Positions 15,953-25,877 of a stretch of DNA of 64,000 nt are shown here, in pieces. Position 1 is the first letter of the stretch; each line of letters starts with the position of its first letter. Origin of the DNA: Mycolicibacter sinensis (GTDB lineage Bacteria > Actinomycetota > Actinomycetes > Mycobacteriales > Mycobacteriaceae); the NCBI RefSeq assembly GCF_001667945.1, contig NZ_LZJK01000075.1, positions 1-64,000 on the forward strand, written 5' to 3'. Below the pieces are notes generated by a model, which did no database searches, was not told the DNA's origin, and saw only the letters and a list, made by a program, of their open reading frames with translations. Made by a program: the position numbers and the translations under genes.

Positions 15953-17605
15953 ATGACCAACCCCTCGACGGCACAGGCCCGCATCGTCGTCGACGAGCTG
16001 ATCCGCGGCGGCGTCCGCGACGTAGTGCTGTGCCCGGGTTCGCGCAATGCGCCGCTGGCGTTCGCGCTGCACGATGCCGACCGCGCCGGTCGGCTGCGCC
16101 TGCACGTGCGCATCGACGAGCGCACCGCCGGCTACCTGGCGATCGGGTTGGCCGTGGGTGCCGGCGCGCCGGTGTGCGTGGCGATGACCTCGGGCACCGC
16201 GGTGGCCAACCTGGGGCCCGCGGTGGTCGAGGCCAACTACGCGCGGGTCCCGCTGATCGTGCTGTCCGCCAACCGGCCGTACGAGCTGCTGGGTACCGGC
16301 GCCAACCAGACCATGGAGCAGCTCGGCTACTTCGGCACCCAGGTGCGCGCGACGATCAGCCTGGGCCTCGCCGAGGACGCTCCCGAGCGGATGGACGCCC
16401 TCAACGCCACCTGGCGTTCGGCGGTATGCCGAGTATTAGTGGCCGCCAACGGATCTCGTACCGCCAATGCCGGTCCGGTGCAGTTCGACATTCCGCTGCG
16501 TGAGCCGCTGGTTCCCGACCCGGATGACTCCGGTTCGTTGCCGCCGGGCCGCCCGGACGGCCGGCCCTGGACCTACACCCCGCCGGTCAGCTTCGATCAG
16601 CCGTTGGAGATCGATCTGACGCCGAACACCGTGGTGATCGCCGGGCACGGTGCCGGCGTGCACCCGAACCTGGCAGCGCTGCCCACGGTCGCCGAACCCA
16701 CGGCCCCGGTGCCGGAGAACCCGTTGCACCCGCTGGCGTTGCCGCTGCTGCGCCCGCAGCAGGTCATCATGGCCGGCCGGCCGACCCTGCACCGGCCGGT
16801 GTCGGCGCTGCTGGCTGACCCGACGGTGCCGGTCTACGCGCTGACCACCGGGCCGCGCTGGCCCGACGTGTCGGGCAACTCGCAGGCCACCGGCACCCGG
16901 GCGGTCACCTCCGGGGCGCCGGATACGGCCTGGCTGCGCCGCTGCGCCGAGCTGAACGCCCAGGCCAACGCCACCGTGCGTGAGCAGTTGGTGGCGCACC
17001 CGCTGACCACGGGCCTGCACGTGGCCGCGGCCGTCGCCGACGCACTGCGGCCCGGCGATCAGCTCGTGCTGGGTGCCTCCAACCCGGTGCGGGACGCCGC
17101 ACTGGTGGGGCTGGGCAACGTCGAGGCGGCCCGAGCCATCACCGTGCGGTCCAACCGCGGGGTCGCCGGTATCGACGGCACGGTGTCCACCGCGATCGGT
17201 GCGGCGCTGGCGCACGAGCGTGAGCATGCCGATGGCCGCACCATCGCGTTGATCGGGGATCTGACGTTCGTGCACGACAGCTCTGGGCTGCTGATCGGGC
17301 CCACCGAACCGACACCACGGCGGCTGACCATCGTGGTGTCCAACGACAACGGCGGCGGCATCTTCGAGCTGCTGGAACAAGGCGACCCGCGGTTCGCCGA
17401 CGTGTCGTCGCGCATCTTCGGGACCCCGCACGACGTCGACGTCGGCGCCCTGTGCCGCGCCTATCACATCGAGTCGCAACAGATCGAGGTCGACGCACTG
17501 CCCGCCGCGCTGGCCGAACCCGCCGGGGGCATGCGGGTAATCGAGGTCAAAGCCGACCGGTCTTCGCTGCGCGCGCTGCACGCCGCGATCAAGGCCGCGC
17601 TGTGA
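15953..17605 (+). CDS. menD: 2-succinyl-5-enolpyruvyl-6-hydroxy-3-cyclohexene-1-carboxylate synthase MenD
   Basis: MenD is a thiamine-diphosphate enzyme that condenses isochorismate with 2-oxoglutarate, the first committed menaquinone step. The 550-residue product (554 in M. tuberculosis) has the N-terminal [20 protein letters not shown] motif, [14 protein letters not shown] with the catalytic Glu, and the C-terminal cofactor motif [12 protein letters not shown]...[11 protein letters not shown]. The ATG at 15953 follows the hydrolase by 10 bp. The downstream membrane gene overlaps it by 4 bp (GTGA). Confidence 0.97.
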   Translation: MTNPSTAQARIVVDELIRGGVRDVVLCPGSRNAPLAFALHDADRAGRLRLHVRIDERTAGYLAIGLAVGAGAPVCVAMTSGTAVANLGPAVVEANYARVPLIVLSANRPYELLGTGANQTMEQLGYFGTQVRATISLGLAEDAPERMDALNATWRSAVCRVLVAANGSRTANAGPVQFDIPLREPLVPDPDDSGSLPPGRPDGRPWTYTPPVSFDQPLEIDLTPNTVVIAGHGAGVHPNLAALPTVAEPTAPVPENPLHPLALPLLRPQQVIMAGRPTLHRPVSALLADPTVPVYALTTGPRWPDVSGNSQATGTRAVTSGAPDTAWLRRCAELNAQANATVREQLVAHPLTTGLHVAAAVADALRPGDQLVLGASNPVRDAALVGLGNVEAARAITVRSNRGVAGIDGTVSTAIGAALAHEREHADGRTIALIGDLTFVHDSSGLLIGPTEPTPRRLTIVVSNDNGGGIFELLEQGDPRFADVSSRIFGTPHDVDVGALCRAYHIESQQIEVDALPAALAEPAGGMRVIEVKADRSSLRALHAAIKAAL

Positions 17606-18108
17606 GACTACCGCGTTTCACGTCGTTGAAGCCGGTGCTGCACAGCCTGATTCACGGCGCCGGAGCCATCGCCCCCAACACCACGGCCGGGCGTGTGCTG
17701 CGCTGGTCCCGCATGGGAGTGCTGATCATGGTGGCCGTGGTGACGCTGCAGTCGGTGCTGTTGGTGGCCGGGGCCTGGCGCAACGACATCGCCATCGAAC
17801 GCGACATGGGGGTGGCCGAGGCCGAAGTCCTCAACGCGGGCTTTCGGCGCTCGACCATCGAGTTCGTCACCCCGGAGCGGATCACCTACCGCCCCGAGCT
17901 CGGGGTGCTCTATCCGTCCGAATTGGCAACCGGGATGCGCATTTACGTCGAATACGACAAGGCCGACCCGGACCTGGTGCGGGTCCAGCACCGCACCGCC
18001 GTACTGGCGATCATCCCGGCCGGCTCGATCGTGGTGATCGCCTTGCTGGTCGGCACCGCGGCGCTGGCCGGGCTGGCCTTCGTCGAGCGACGCCGGGCCC
18101 GCGACTAG
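17602..18108 (+). CDS. DUF3592-like two-helix membrane protein (Rv0556-like)
   Basis: A 168-residue protein with two transmembrane helices (about residues 33-53 and 133-155) and an exported domain between them, starting at the GTG that overlaps the menD stop by 4 bp. Length and position match Rv0556 (171 residues). Translational coupling suggests expression with menD, but no enzymatic motif is visible. It converges on the DsbA-like gene, overlapping it by 4 bp. Confidence 0.85.
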   Translation: MRLPRFTSLKPVLHSLIHGAGAIAPNTTAGRVLRWSRMGVLIMVAVVTLQSVLLVAGAWRNDIAIERDMGVAEAEVLNAGFRRSTIEFVTPERITYRPELGVLYPSELATGMRIYVEYDKADPDLVRVQHRTAVLAIIPAGSIVVIALLVGTAALAGLAFVERRRARD

Positions 18109-18746
18109 CGCTCTTGCACCAGCCGGTCCAGCCAGCCGGCGTCGTCGGTGTCGACGACAGTTCTCGTGGCGACATCGAAAACCGTTGGGGTGCCGGGGCT
18201 GTCCGGGTTCGCCGCCAGCAGCTGAACCCGGTTGAAGGCGTTCATCGAAGTCGGGTCGACGGCCTGCTGACCCGCGGCGATCCGGTCCACCACGTGGGCG
18301 GGCAGACCGCTCTCGCGGGCGGTGACCGCGATGTCCTCGAGGCTCGGTGCCCCGCCCTTGCGGTACAGCTCGTTCACGAACGCCTGATAGGTCGCCGCCG
18401 CGGTGGCCGGGTCGGCGGCCGCCATCAACGCGTTGCCGACCCGGGCGGAGGTGTCGTTGCCGCGCCGGGCGTCCAGAAACGTCATCCACCGGTAGGTCAC
18501 CGCGACGTCCCCGGCGGCCAGGTGCCGGCCCAGGTCGTCACCGGAGGCCGCCTCGAACTTCGCGCACTCCGAGCACTGCGGGTCGCAGAAGATCTCCAGC
18601 TGCACAGCGGCGTCCGGCGAGCCCGCCAACACCCCGAAGTGGTCGGGAGCCAGCACGGTGCCCGGCGCTACGTCGGCGGCTGCCGGAGCCGCCAACCCGA
18701 CGCCGAACATCACCAGTACTGCCAATGTGCCTAGCCAAGACCGCAT
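18105..18746 (-). CDS. exported DsbA-like thioredoxin-fold protein
   Basis: A 213-residue secreted or membrane-anchored thiol oxidoreductase candidate. It begins [24 protein letters not shown], a signal peptide, followed by [15 protein letters not shown] with a CxxC pair (Cys58-Cys61) and an extra Cys54, and ends with a GTPTVF cis-Pro motif. This is the Thioredoxin_4/DsbA pattern. In M. tuberculosis the gene between Rv0556 and menG is the mannosyltransferase mgtA (Rv0557), which is missing here. ATG 18746 is chosen to begin the signal peptide. Target proteins are unknown. Confidence 0.88.
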   Translation of the reverse strand: MRSWLGTLAVLVMFGVGLAAPAAADVAPGTVLAPDHFGVLAGSPDAAVQLEIFCDPQCSECAKFEAASGDDLGRHLAAGDVAVTYRWMTFLDARRGNDTSARVGNALMAAADPATAAATYQAFVNELYRKGGAPSLEDIAVTARESGLPAHVVDRIAAGQQAVDPTSMNAFNRVQLLAANPDSPGTPTVFDVATRTVVDTDDAGWLDRLVQER

Positions 18747-18783
18747 TCCAAGCACCCTATCGGAGGCGGGTAGCGTCGACACC

Positions 18784-19476
18784 GTGAGCCGCGCGAGCCT
18801 GGACAAAGACCCCCACGCGGTGGCATCGATGTTCGACGGTGTCGCGCGCCGCTATGACCTCACCAACACCGTGATGTCGCTGGGCCGCGATCGTGCGTGG
18901 CGGCGGGCCACCCGCAAAGCGCTCGGGCTGCAGCCGGGGGAGAAGGTGCTGGATCTGGCCGCCGGCACCGCGGTGTCCACCGTCGAACTCGCGAAATCCG
19001 GCGCGTGGTGCGTGGCCGCGGACTTCTCGGTCGGCATGCTGGCCGCCGGCCGCAAACGCTATGTGCCCAAGGTGGCCGGGGATGCCACCAAGCTGCCCTT
19101 CGGCGACGGGGTATTCGACGCGGTCACGATCAGCTTCGGGCTGCGCAACGTCGTCGACCACGCGGCGGGCCTGCGGGAGATGGCCCGGGTGACCAAACCC
19201 GGCGGCCGGCTGGTGGTCTGCGAGTTCTCCACTCCCAACGTTCCGGTGTTCGCCACCGTCTACAAGGAGTACCTGATGCGGGCGCTGCCGGCGGTGGCGC
19301 GCGCCGTGTCGTCGAACCCGGAGGCCTACGTCTACCTGGCCGAGTCGATCCGCGCCTGGCCCGACCAGGCGGCGCTGGCCGAGCAGATCGCCGCGTCGGG
19401 CTGGTCGCAGGTGAGCTGGCGCAACCTCACCGGCGGCATCGTCGCACTACACACCGGCCACAAGCCGCTGGACTGA
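18784..19476 (+). CDS. menG: demethylmenaquinone methyltransferase
   Basis: The last step of menaquinone synthesis: SAM-dependent C-methylation of demethylmenaquinone (also called ubiE/menH in mycobacteria). The 230-residue product matches Rv0558 closely: [18 protein letters not shown], the SAM motif [41 protein letters not shown] and the C-terminal [16 protein letters not shown]. The start is GTG 18784; the frame upstream to 18658 overlaps the divergent DsbA-like gene. Its 3' end overlaps the DoxX-like gene by 30 bp. Confidence 0.95.
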   Translation: MSRASLDKDPHAVASMFDGVARRYDLTNTVMSLGRDRAWRRATRKALGLQPGEKVLDLAAGTAVSTVELAKSGAWCVAADFSVGMLAAGRKRYVPKVAGDATKLPFGDGVFDAVTISFGLRNVVDHAAGLREMARVTKPGGRLVVCEFSTPNVPVFATVYKEYLMRALPAVARAVSSNPEAYVYLAESIRAWPDQAALAEQIAASGWSQVSWRNLTGGIVALHTGHKPLD

Positions 19477-19815
19477 CAGCGCGAACACCACGCAGTTCAG
19501 GGCCAGAAAGCCTGTGGCGAGCCCGAATTGAGCCGAGATGTCGTGAGCGAGCACGTGGGTGTACATCGCGCAGACGAAGAACAGGACCAGCCCGGCCGAC
19601 GCGGCGACCCCGATGACCGGGAACCATAGCCCAGCGAGCAGCCCGAGCGCCCCGACGGTTTTACACGTGCCGATCGGAAACCTCAGCCACGCCTCCGGCA
19701 CGCCGGCGGCCTGCATGCCGGGAATGATCGGTGCAAACCGCAGCAGGGCGGCCACCCCGGAAAACCCGTTGAGTGCTATCGCCGCCACGGTGGCGGTCAG
19801 ATAGACCGGGGACAC
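19447..19815 (-). CDS. DoxX-like membrane protein
   Basis: A 122-residue integral membrane protein with four predicted helices and the DoxX-like signatures [12 protein letters not shown] and [21 protein letters not shown]. DoxX-family proteins are often linked to redox or quinone metabolism, but function here is not known. It overlaps the 3' end of menG by 30 bp on the opposite strand and lies 7 bp downstream of the quinone-reductase-like gene on its own strand. Confidence 0.85.
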   Translation of the reverse strand: MSPVYLTATVAAIALNGFSGVAALLRFAPIIPGMQAAGVPEAWLRFPIGTCKTVGALGLLAGLWFPVIGVAASAGLVLFFVCAMYTHVLAHDISAQFGLATGFLALNCVVFALSVQRLVAGV

Positions 19816-19822
19816 GGCCGAC

Positions 19823-20269
19823 TCAGCCGGGTAGCGCGTCGAACCGGAAGACCGAGATGCGCCCGGCGAGCGCCTCGACCTCGTCGGGCGTGCCGTTGGC
19901 GACCAAGCCGGCCTGTTTGAGGAAGCGGACGCCGACCGGCACCTGCGCCGGAAACGCCCGCAGCACCGGGCGGGCCGCCTCTGGTGACAGCTCCACGATG
20001 CGCACCGGCCGCGTCTTACGGCCGTGGCGCAGCGTGCCCGAGCCGGCCGCGCGCGCGTTGAGCGCCCAGTCGGCGTTCGGGAACCCCGCCACGGTGTAGA
20101 GCTGCCCGTCGACGGTGAACGGTGTCATCGGGGTGCTGCGCGGCTGCCCGGACTTGCGGCCGGGCACCGTCAGCACCATCGGCGGCCCGGTCGGAACGCC
20201 CAGCTTCTGCAGACCGATCATCACCTTGTTGACCGGCTTGAGCCAGCGCGGTGGCTTCAGGTTGGCCAT
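19823..20269 (-). CDS. F420-dependent nitroreductase/quinone-reductase (Ddn) family protein
   Basis: A 148-residue split-barrel protein of the deazaflavin-dependent nitroreductase family: PMVLTVPGRKSGQPRSTPMTPF, YTVAGFPNADWALNARA and VRFLKQAGLVANGTP. Family members such as Ddn reduce menaquinone with F420H2. The ATG at 20269 is 5 bp after the stop of the upstream methyltransferase gene and gives the normal length; an alternative ATG at 20302 would overlap that gene. A three-gene set with methyltransferase and DoxX protein is likely, and all three could act on quinones (inference). Confidence 0.87.
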   Translation of the reverse strand: MANLKPPRWLKPVNKVMIGLQKLGVPTGPPMVLTVPGRKSGQPRSTPMTPFTVDGQLYTVAGFPNADWALNARAAGSGTLRHGRKTRPVRIVELSPEAARPVLRAFPAQVPVGVRFLKQAGLVANGTPDEVEALAGRISVFRFDALPG

Positions 20270-20274
20270 GGCCG

Positions 20275-20978
<704 letters not shown>

Positions 20979-21015
20979 TGTCAATCGTCCTGATACCACC
21001 GGTGGAGCACAGGTC

Positions 21016-21048
21016 TAAGCCCCCTGACACGCGCTGTCAGGGGGCTTA
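21016..21048. terminator. strong hairpin terminator 3' of menJ
   Basis: A perfect 14-bp stem (21016-21029 with 21035-21048) around a 5-base loop, core AGCCCCCTGACA. It lies 23 bp after the menJ stop in the direction of menJ transcription and separates it from the Rv0560c-like operon. There is no long U-tract, as is usual for mycobacterial terminators. Confidence 0.8.
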
Positions 21049-21070
21049 TGTGTCTTCAGTGTCAGGCGTG

Positions 21071-22303
21071 TCAGCCGAACGGCCGGCGGCGGTCGACCAG
21101 CCGGGACAGCCGGCCCCCGCCGCGCCAGGCCCGCGCCACCACGTCGGCGTCGTCGTCGGTGACCAGGTTGGCCATCACCCGCACCGCCACTCGCATCAAC
21201 GTGCTCGAGCGCATCGCCAGCGGGCCGGTGGCCGGCAGGAACTTCGGGAACGTCAACAACAGCGCCAGCCGCCGGGCCACCGAGAACCCGCGGCCGTAGC
21301 GGGCGGCCAGCAGCTCCGGCCAGGCGTGGGTGAGGTCGCCGCCGTCCAACAGCTCGGCGGCCAGCCGCCCGGTCTCCAGCCCGTAGTCGATGCCCTCGCC
21401 GTTGAGCGGGTTGACGCAGGCCGCGGCGTCGCCGATCAGCATCCAGTTGGGCCCGGCCACCCCCGAAACCGCCCCGCCCATCGGCAACAGCGCACTGGCT
21501 GGCGCGCGCACCGGGCCCTCGAAGCCCCATTCGTCGCGGCGCAGGTCGGCGTAGTAGGACATCAGCGGGCGCAGCGCCACATCGGCGGGCCGCTTGGCGG
21601 TGGCCAGTGCGCCGACGCCGATGTTCACCTCGCCGTTGCCCAGCGGGAAGATCCAGCCGTAGCCCGGCAACACCGTGCCATCGGGGGAGCGCAGTTCCAG
21701 ATGCGACGTCAGCCACGGCTCGTCGCTGCGCGGGGAGGCCAGATATCCGCGGGCGGCCACCCCGTACACCGTCTCCTGATGCCATTGACGGCCCAGCACC
21801 CGGCCCAGCGTGGAGCGGGCGCCGTCGGCGACGATCAGCTGCCGGCAGGTCACCTCGGTGCCGTCGGCCAGCACCACCGTACGCACCCGCCCGGCCGAGT
21901 CATGGTGGACGCCGACGGCCTTGACCCCCAACAACATCCGAGCGCCGGACTCCTCGGCGACCTTACGGATCCGCTCGTCGAGTTCGGTGCGCGGTGCGGC
22001 ACTGCCGGTCGACGGGAAAGACGGCCCGGGCCAGTTCACCTCGACCTCGCCGCCGAACCCGGACATCCGCAGTCCCCGGTGCCGGATGTGGCTGTCCAGC
22101 CACTCGCCGAGCCCCAACAACTCGAGCTGCTCGACGGCGCGCGGGGTCAGCCCATCGCCGCAGGGTTTGTCGCGTGGGAAGCTGGCCGTGTCGACCACGA
22201 GCACGTCGCGGCCCGCCCGGGCGGCCCAGGCGGCCGCTGCCGATCCGGCCGGTCCGGCGCCGACTACCACCACCTCGGCCACCATCTCAGCGCTGGACTT
22301 CAC
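21071..22303 (-). CDS. menJ: menaquinone reductase MenJ (geranylgeranyl-reductase-type flavoprotein)
   Basis: MenJ (Rv0561c) is an FAD-dependent membrane-associated reductase that saturates one isoprene unit of menaquinone. The product has the FAD motif VVVVGAGPAGSAAAAWAARAG, FPRDKPCGDGLTPRA, GYGWIFPLGNGEVNIGVG and the second flavin motif MLIGDAAACVNPLNGEGIDYGLETG, all near-identical to Rv0561c. I take GTG 22303 as start (410 residues) to match the family N-terminus; ATG 22285 is an alternative. It is divergent from grcC1, with only 21 bp between starts. Confidence 0.95.
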   Translation of the reverse strand: MKSSAEMVAEVVVVGAGPAGSAAAAWAARAGRDVLVVDTASFPRDKPCGDGLTPRAVEQLELLGLGEWLDSHIRHRGLRMSGFGGEVEVNWPGPSFPSTGSAAPRTELDERIRKVAEESGARMLLGVKAVGVHHDSAGRVRTVVLADGTEVTCRQLIVADGARSTLGRVLGRQWHQETVYGVAARGYLASPRSDEPWLTSHLELRSPDGTVLPGYGWIFPLGNGEVNIGVGALATAKRPADVALRPLMSYYADLRRDEWGFEGPVRAPASALLPMGGAVSGVAGPNWMLIGDAAACVNPLNGEGIDYGLETGRLAAELLDGGDLTHAWPELLAARYGRGFSVARRLALLLTFPKFLPATGPLAMRSSTLMRVAVRVMANLVTDDDADVVARAWRGGGRLSRLVDRRRPFG

Positions 22304-22324
22304 ACTGACCAGTATGTTGGAGCC

Positions 22325-23341
22325 GTGAGGACACCGGCGAGTGTGGTGGCGGGGCTGGATTTCGGGGGCTTGGGCGACCCGGCGTTCGCGGGCAACGTCC
22401 GCGACGGGGTGGCGCGCATCGAAGAGCTGATGGACACCGAGTTGCGCGGCGGCGACGCGCTGATGACCGAAGCCGTCACCCACCTGTTCGACGCCGGGGG
22501 CAAGCGTTTCCGTCCGCTGTTCACCGTGCTCTCGGCCCAGCTCGGACCGGAGCCGGACGCCTGGCAGGTGACCGTGGCCGGCGCGGTGATCGAGCTGGTG
22601 CACCTGGCCACGCTGTATCACGACGACGTGATGGACGAGGCGCAGATCCGCCGCGGGGCGCCCAGCGCCAACGCGCGGTGGGGCAACAACATCGCGATCC
22701 TGGCCGGTGACTACCTGTTCGCGACGGCGTCGCGGCTGGTGTCACGGCTGGGCCCGGAGGCGGTGCGGATCATCGCCGAGACCTTCGCCCAGCTGGTGAC
22801 CGGCCAGATGCGCGAGACCCGCGGCGCCGCCGAGGGGGCGGACGCGATCGAGCACTACCTCAAGGTGGTCTACGAGAAGACGGCCTGTCTGATCTCGGCA
22901 TCGGGCCGGTTCGGGGCGACGTTCTCCGGCGCCGACGACGATCAGATCGAGCGGCTGGCCCGTCTCGGCGGCATCGTGGGCACCGCGTTCCAGATCTCCG
23001 ACGACATCATCGACATCGATTCCGACCCCGACGAGTCCGGCAAGCTGCCCGGCACCGATCTGCGCGAAGGGGTGCACACCCTACCGGTGCTCTACGCGCT
23101 GCAGGACAACGGCCCGGACGCCGAGCGGCTGCGTACGCTGCTGGCCGGCCCGGTCACCGAGGACGCGGTGCTGGCCGAGGCGTTGGCGCTGCTGCGCGCA
23201 TCGGCGGGCATGGCGAGGGCCAAGGAGACGGTGGCCGACTACGCCGCGCAGGCGCGCGCCGAGCTGGCCGCGCTGCCCGATTGCGTCGGCCGTGCGGCGC
23301 TGGCCGGCCTGGTCGACTACACCGTCAACCGCCACGGCTGA
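22325..23341 (+). CDS. grcC1: polyprenyl diphosphate synthase GrcC1
   Basis: A trans-prenyltransferase that makes the long prenyl diphosphate, probably the menaquinone side chain. The 338-residue product has the first Asp-rich motif LYHDDVMDEAQIRRG, the GNNIAILAGDYLFATAS segment and the second Asp-rich motif ISDDIIDIDSD, plus GTDLREGVHTLP. It matches M. tuberculosis Rv0562 (335 residues) end to end. The GTG at 22325 agrees with that N-terminus (VRTPASVVAG). Divergence from menJ with a 21-bp gap implies overlapping promoters inside one another's 5' ends and probably leaderless mRNAs. Confidence 0.95.
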   Translation: MRTPASVVAGLDFGGLGDPAFAGNVRDGVARIEELMDTELRGGDALMTEAVTHLFDAGGKRFRPLFTVLSAQLGPEPDAWQVTVAGAVIELVHLATLYHDDVMDEAQIRRGAPSANARWGNNIAILAGDYLFATASRLVSRLGPEAVRIIAETFAQLVTGQMRETRGAAEGADAIEHYLKVVYEKTACLISASGRFGATFSGADDDQIERLARLGGIVGTAFQISDDIIDIDSDPDESGKLPGTDLREGVHTLPVLYALQDNGPDAERLRTLLAGPVTEDAVLAEALALLRASAGMARAKETVADYAAQARAELAALPDCVGRAALAGLVDYTVNRHG

Positions 23342-23350
23342 GCACAGTGC

Positions 23351-23376
23351 GGAACCCGCGTTGTGCCCGCGGCGTT
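23351..23376 (+). promoter_or_regulatory. ECF sigma (SigE/SigH-type) promoter for htpX
   Basis: GGAAC at 23351-23355 and CGTT at 23373-23376, separated by 17 bp, fit the GGAA(C/T)-N16-20-CGTT pattern of mycobacterial SigE and SigH promoters. It is 47 bp upstream of the htpX ATG, a stress protease reported in the SigE regulon of M. tuberculosis. Confidence 0.6.
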
Positions 23377-23422
23377 TAATGAGCAAGACCGAGGTTCTTC
23401 AAGGTCCTTTAAGGAGGAGTCG

Positions 23423-24271
23423 ATGACCTGGCACCCGCATCAGAACACGGCGAAGACGTTCTTGCTGCTGCTCCTCATGTCGGGGCTGATCGTCCTGGTC
23501 GGTCGGGCCTTCGGACCCGGGATGATGTGGGTGGCGGTGTTGTTCGCCGTGGCGATGAACGCCTACACCTACTTCAACAGCGACAAGCTGGCGCTGCGGG
23601 CGATGCGCGCCCAGCCGGTCACCGAGGTCCAGGCGCCGGAGATCTACCGGATCGTGCGCGAGCTGGCCACCGCGGCGCATCAGCCGATGCCCCGGTTGTA
23701 CGTCAGCGACACCAACGCCCCCAACGCATTTGCCACCGGCCGCAACCCGCGCCACGCCGCGGTGTGTTGCACCAGCGGAATCCTGCGGCTGCTCAACGAG
23801 CGCGAGCTGCGCGCGGTTTTGGGCCACGAGCTGTCCCACGTCTACAACCGCGACATCCTGATCTCCTGCGTGGCCGGTGCCCTGGCGTCGGTGATCACCG
23901 GGCTGGCCAACATGGCGATGTTCATGGGCAACCGCCGCGACGGCAACCCGTTGGCGATGCTGCTGGTCGCGTTGGTGGGGCCGCTGGCGGCCTCGGTGGT
24001 GCGGCTGGCCGTGTCGCGGTCGCGGGAGTATCAGGCCGACCAGTCCGGCGCTGTGCTCACCGGTGACCCGCTGGCGCTGGCGTCGGCGCTGCGCAAGATC
24101 TCCGACGGGGTGCAGGCAGCGCCGCTGCCGCCCGAGCCGGAATTGGCGAGCCAGTCGCACCTGATGATCGCCAACCCGTTCCGGGCGGGCGAGAAGGTCG
24201 GGCAGCTGTTCTCCACCCACCCGCCGATGGCCGACCGGATCCGCCGGCTGGAGGAGATGGCCCGGGGGTAG
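23423..24271 (+). CDS. htpX: membrane zinc metalloprotease HtpX
   Basis: An inner-membrane M48 protease that degrades damaged membrane proteins under stress. The 282-residue product has an N-terminal pair of helices (about 12-46), the zinc motif HELSH (His135, Glu136, His139), a second hydrophobic region and the third ligand Glu202 in [10 protein letters not shown]. An excellent ribosome-binding site, AAGGAGGAG at 23411-23419, fixes the ATG at 23423. Ortholog of Rv0563 (286 residues). An ECF-type promoter lies upstream. Confidence 0.96.
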   Translation: MTWHPHQNTAKTFLLLLLMSGLIVLVGRAFGPGMMWVAVLFAVAMNAYTYFNSDKLALRAMRAQPVTEVQAPEIYRIVRELATAAHQPMPRLYVSDTNAPNAFATGRNPRHAAVCCTSGILRLLNERELRAVLGHELSHVYNRDILISCVAGALASVITGLANMAMFMGNRRDGNPLAMLLVALVGPLAASVVRLAVSRSREYQADQSGAVLTGDPLALASALRKISDGVQAAPLPPEPELASQSHLMIANPFRAGEKVGQLFSTHPPMADRIRRLEEMARG

Positions 24272-24371
24272 TTCTCCCCAGCCGCTGCCTTCGGGCCGTC
24301 CCTGCCGTCCCCGGCGTCCCACCGGTCACTTCCGCACCTTCGCCTGGGGATAGACGTCTTGTCGAATCGGA

Positions 24372-24385
24372 TAGCGCATGCGCTA
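24372..24385. promoter_or_regulatory. perfect 14-bp palindrome upstream of the HicB-like gene
   Basis: TAGCGCATGCGCTA is a perfect palindrome ending 9 bp before the ATG. HicB and other ribbon-helix-helix antitoxins usually bind such sites in their own promoter, so autoregulation is likely. Its left part overlaps the left arm of the flanking inverted repeat. Confidence 0.65.
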
Positions 24386-24394
24386 CTGCCGGCC

Positions 24395-24733
24395 ATGAAC
24401 CACTACACGTACCGGGCCGAATGGTCGCGCGAGCACGACGAGTACGTCGGCCGCTGCATCGAAATGCCCTGGCTGACGCACTGGGCGCCGACCATGCGGG
24501 AAGCCGTCGCCGGTGTCGAGGCGGCCGTCGACGAGGTGTTGGCCGAGCGGGAGGGGGAAGGCGTGCCCGAGCCGATCACCGAACGGAAGTTCAGTGGCAC
24601 GTTCCTGGTCCGGACCTCACCGTCGCTGCACGCCCGGCTTGCCGTCGAGGCCGCCGATCAGAACGTGTCGATGAACCACTGGATCGTCCAGAAGCTCGCT
24701 GACCGCCCGCCGAGCGGCCTGCTGGACTGGTGA
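24395..24733 (+). CDS. orphan HicB-family antitoxin-like protein
   Basis: A 112-residue protein with two parts. Residues 1-55 form a HicB-like partial RNase H-fold domain (YTYRAEWSREHDEYVGRCIE, MREAVAGVEAAVDEVLAE). Residues 70-112 look like a ribbon-helix-helix or HicB C-terminal DNA-binding region (SGTFLVRTSPSLHARLAVEA, MNHWIVQKLA). No hicA is visible on either side, so it is an orphan. ATG 24395 is preferred over the upstream start at 24359, which lies within the palindrome. Its DNA-binding end and the palindrome suggest that it is a repressor. Confidence 0.85.
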   Translation: MNHYTYRAEWSREHDEYVGRCIEMPWLTHWAPTMREAVAGVEAAVDEVLAEREGEGVPEPITERKFSGTFLVRTSPSLHARLAVEAADQNVSMNHWIVQKLADRPPSGLLDW

Positions 24734-24832
24734 TATCGCCCGCGCTATCCGATTCGAACTCATCACACCCCTTCTCCGGAGGTGCGCAAGTGACTCCTGT
24801 GACGGGGACGGCAGTGGCTCACGGCCAGAACC

Positions 24833-25858
24833 TCAGAACCCGGTGCCCTCCACCTCGTGCCCGGGCGCCTCGGCGATCAGCCCGCGGTAGGCCTGCTCGA
24901 CGGTCGAGCCGTGGTTGATCACGCCGTCGACCTCGCGGGCGATCGGCATATTCAGCCCGTACTGCGCAGCAAACTTCATAATCACGCTGGCGGCCCGCAC
25001 CCCCTCGGCGACCTGGTTCATCGACGCGATGATCTCGTCGATCGGCTTGCCGGTGCCCAGCTGTTCGCCGACATACCGGTTGCGGCTGCGCTGGCTGGTG
25101 CAGGTGACGATCAGATCGCCCATGCCGGCCAAGCCGGCGAAGGTGTCGCGGGCCCCGCCCATCGCTTCGCCGAGCTTGGACATTTCCCGCACCGACCGTG
25201 CCATCACCATGGCCCGGGTGTTCTCGCCGATCCCCAGCGAGTAGCCCATCCCCACCGCGATCGCATAGACGTTCTTCAGCGCCCCGGCCATCTCGACGCC
25301 GGTCACGTCGTCGCTGGTGTAGACCCGGAACCGCTTGGTGCGGAAGAGCAATGCCAGCTGGGCCGCCAGATGCTGATCGGGCATCGCCAGCACCGCCGCG
25401 GCCGCGTAGCCCTCGGCGATCTCGCGGGCGATGTTCGGCCCGGCCAGAATGCCCGCCGGATGCCCGGGCAGCACCTCGTCGACGATCTGCGACATCCGCA
25501 TGTTGGTGCCCTGCTCCAAGCCCTTGACCAACGAGACCACCGGCACCCACGGTCGCAGCTCGCCCGCGAGCTCGGTCAGCACGCCGCGGAACCCGTGCGA
25601 CGGTACCGCCATGACGACGACGTCGGCGCTGTGGGCGGCCTCGGCGAAATCGGTGGTGGCGCGCAAGGTCTCGGACAGCACGACCTCATTGCCGAGATAG
25701 CGGCTGTTGCGGTGGTTGTCGTTGATGTCGGCAGCGGTGGATTCCGAGCGCACCCACTGCAGCGTCGGCGCGCGCCGCGAGCAGATGGACGCCACCGTGG
25801 TCCCGAACGATCCGCCGCCGAGCACGACGACCCTGGGTGTGCGAGTAGCAGCTGGCAT
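24833..25858 (-). CDS. gpsA: NAD(P)-dependent glycerol-3-phosphate dehydrogenase
   Basis: GpsA reduces dihydroxyacetone phosphate to sn-glycerol 3-phosphate for phospholipid synthesis. The 341-residue protein has the N-terminal nucleotide-binding motif VVVLGGGSFGTTVASI, VKGLEQGTNMRMSQ, LAGPNIAREIAEG, the catalytic-region ALKNVYAIAVGMGYSLGIGENT and LAGMGDLIVTCTS. It has exactly the length of M. tuberculosis Rv0564c (annotated gpdA1). The start is ATG 25858. The monooxygenase gene upstream on the same strand is 19 bp away. Confidence 0.96.
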   Translation of the reverse strand: MPAATRTPRVVVLGGGSFGTTVASICSRRAPTLQWVRSESTAADINDNHRNSRYLGNEVVLSETLRATTDFAEAAHSADVVVMAVPSHGFRGVLTELAGELRPWVPVVSLVKGLEQGTNMRMSQIVDEVLPGHPAGILAGPNIAREIAEGYAAAAVLAMPDQHLAAQLALLFRTKRFRVYTSDDVTGVEMAGALKNVYAIAVGMGYSLGIGENTRAMVMARSVREMSKLGEAMGGARDTFAGLAGMGDLIVTCTSQRSRNRYVGEQLGTGKPIDEIIASMNQVAEGVRAASVIMKFAAQYGLNMPIAREVDGVINHGSTVEQAYRGLIAEAPGHEVEGTGF

Positions 25859-25877
25859 GCAGCGAAGTTACCCCGGC

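Larger units (their letters stand above)
24362..24757. repeat. 16-bp inverted repeats flanking the HicB-like gene
   Basis: TCGAATCGGATAGCGC at 24362-24377 recurs exactly as its reverse complement at 24742-24757. The two arms are about 364 bp apart and bracket only the HicB-like gene: one arm overlaps the operator palindrome, the other begins 8 bp after the stop codon. The arrangement looks like the ends of a small cassette or like a duplicated operator that would permit looping. No target-site duplication is obvious. Confidence 0.8.
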
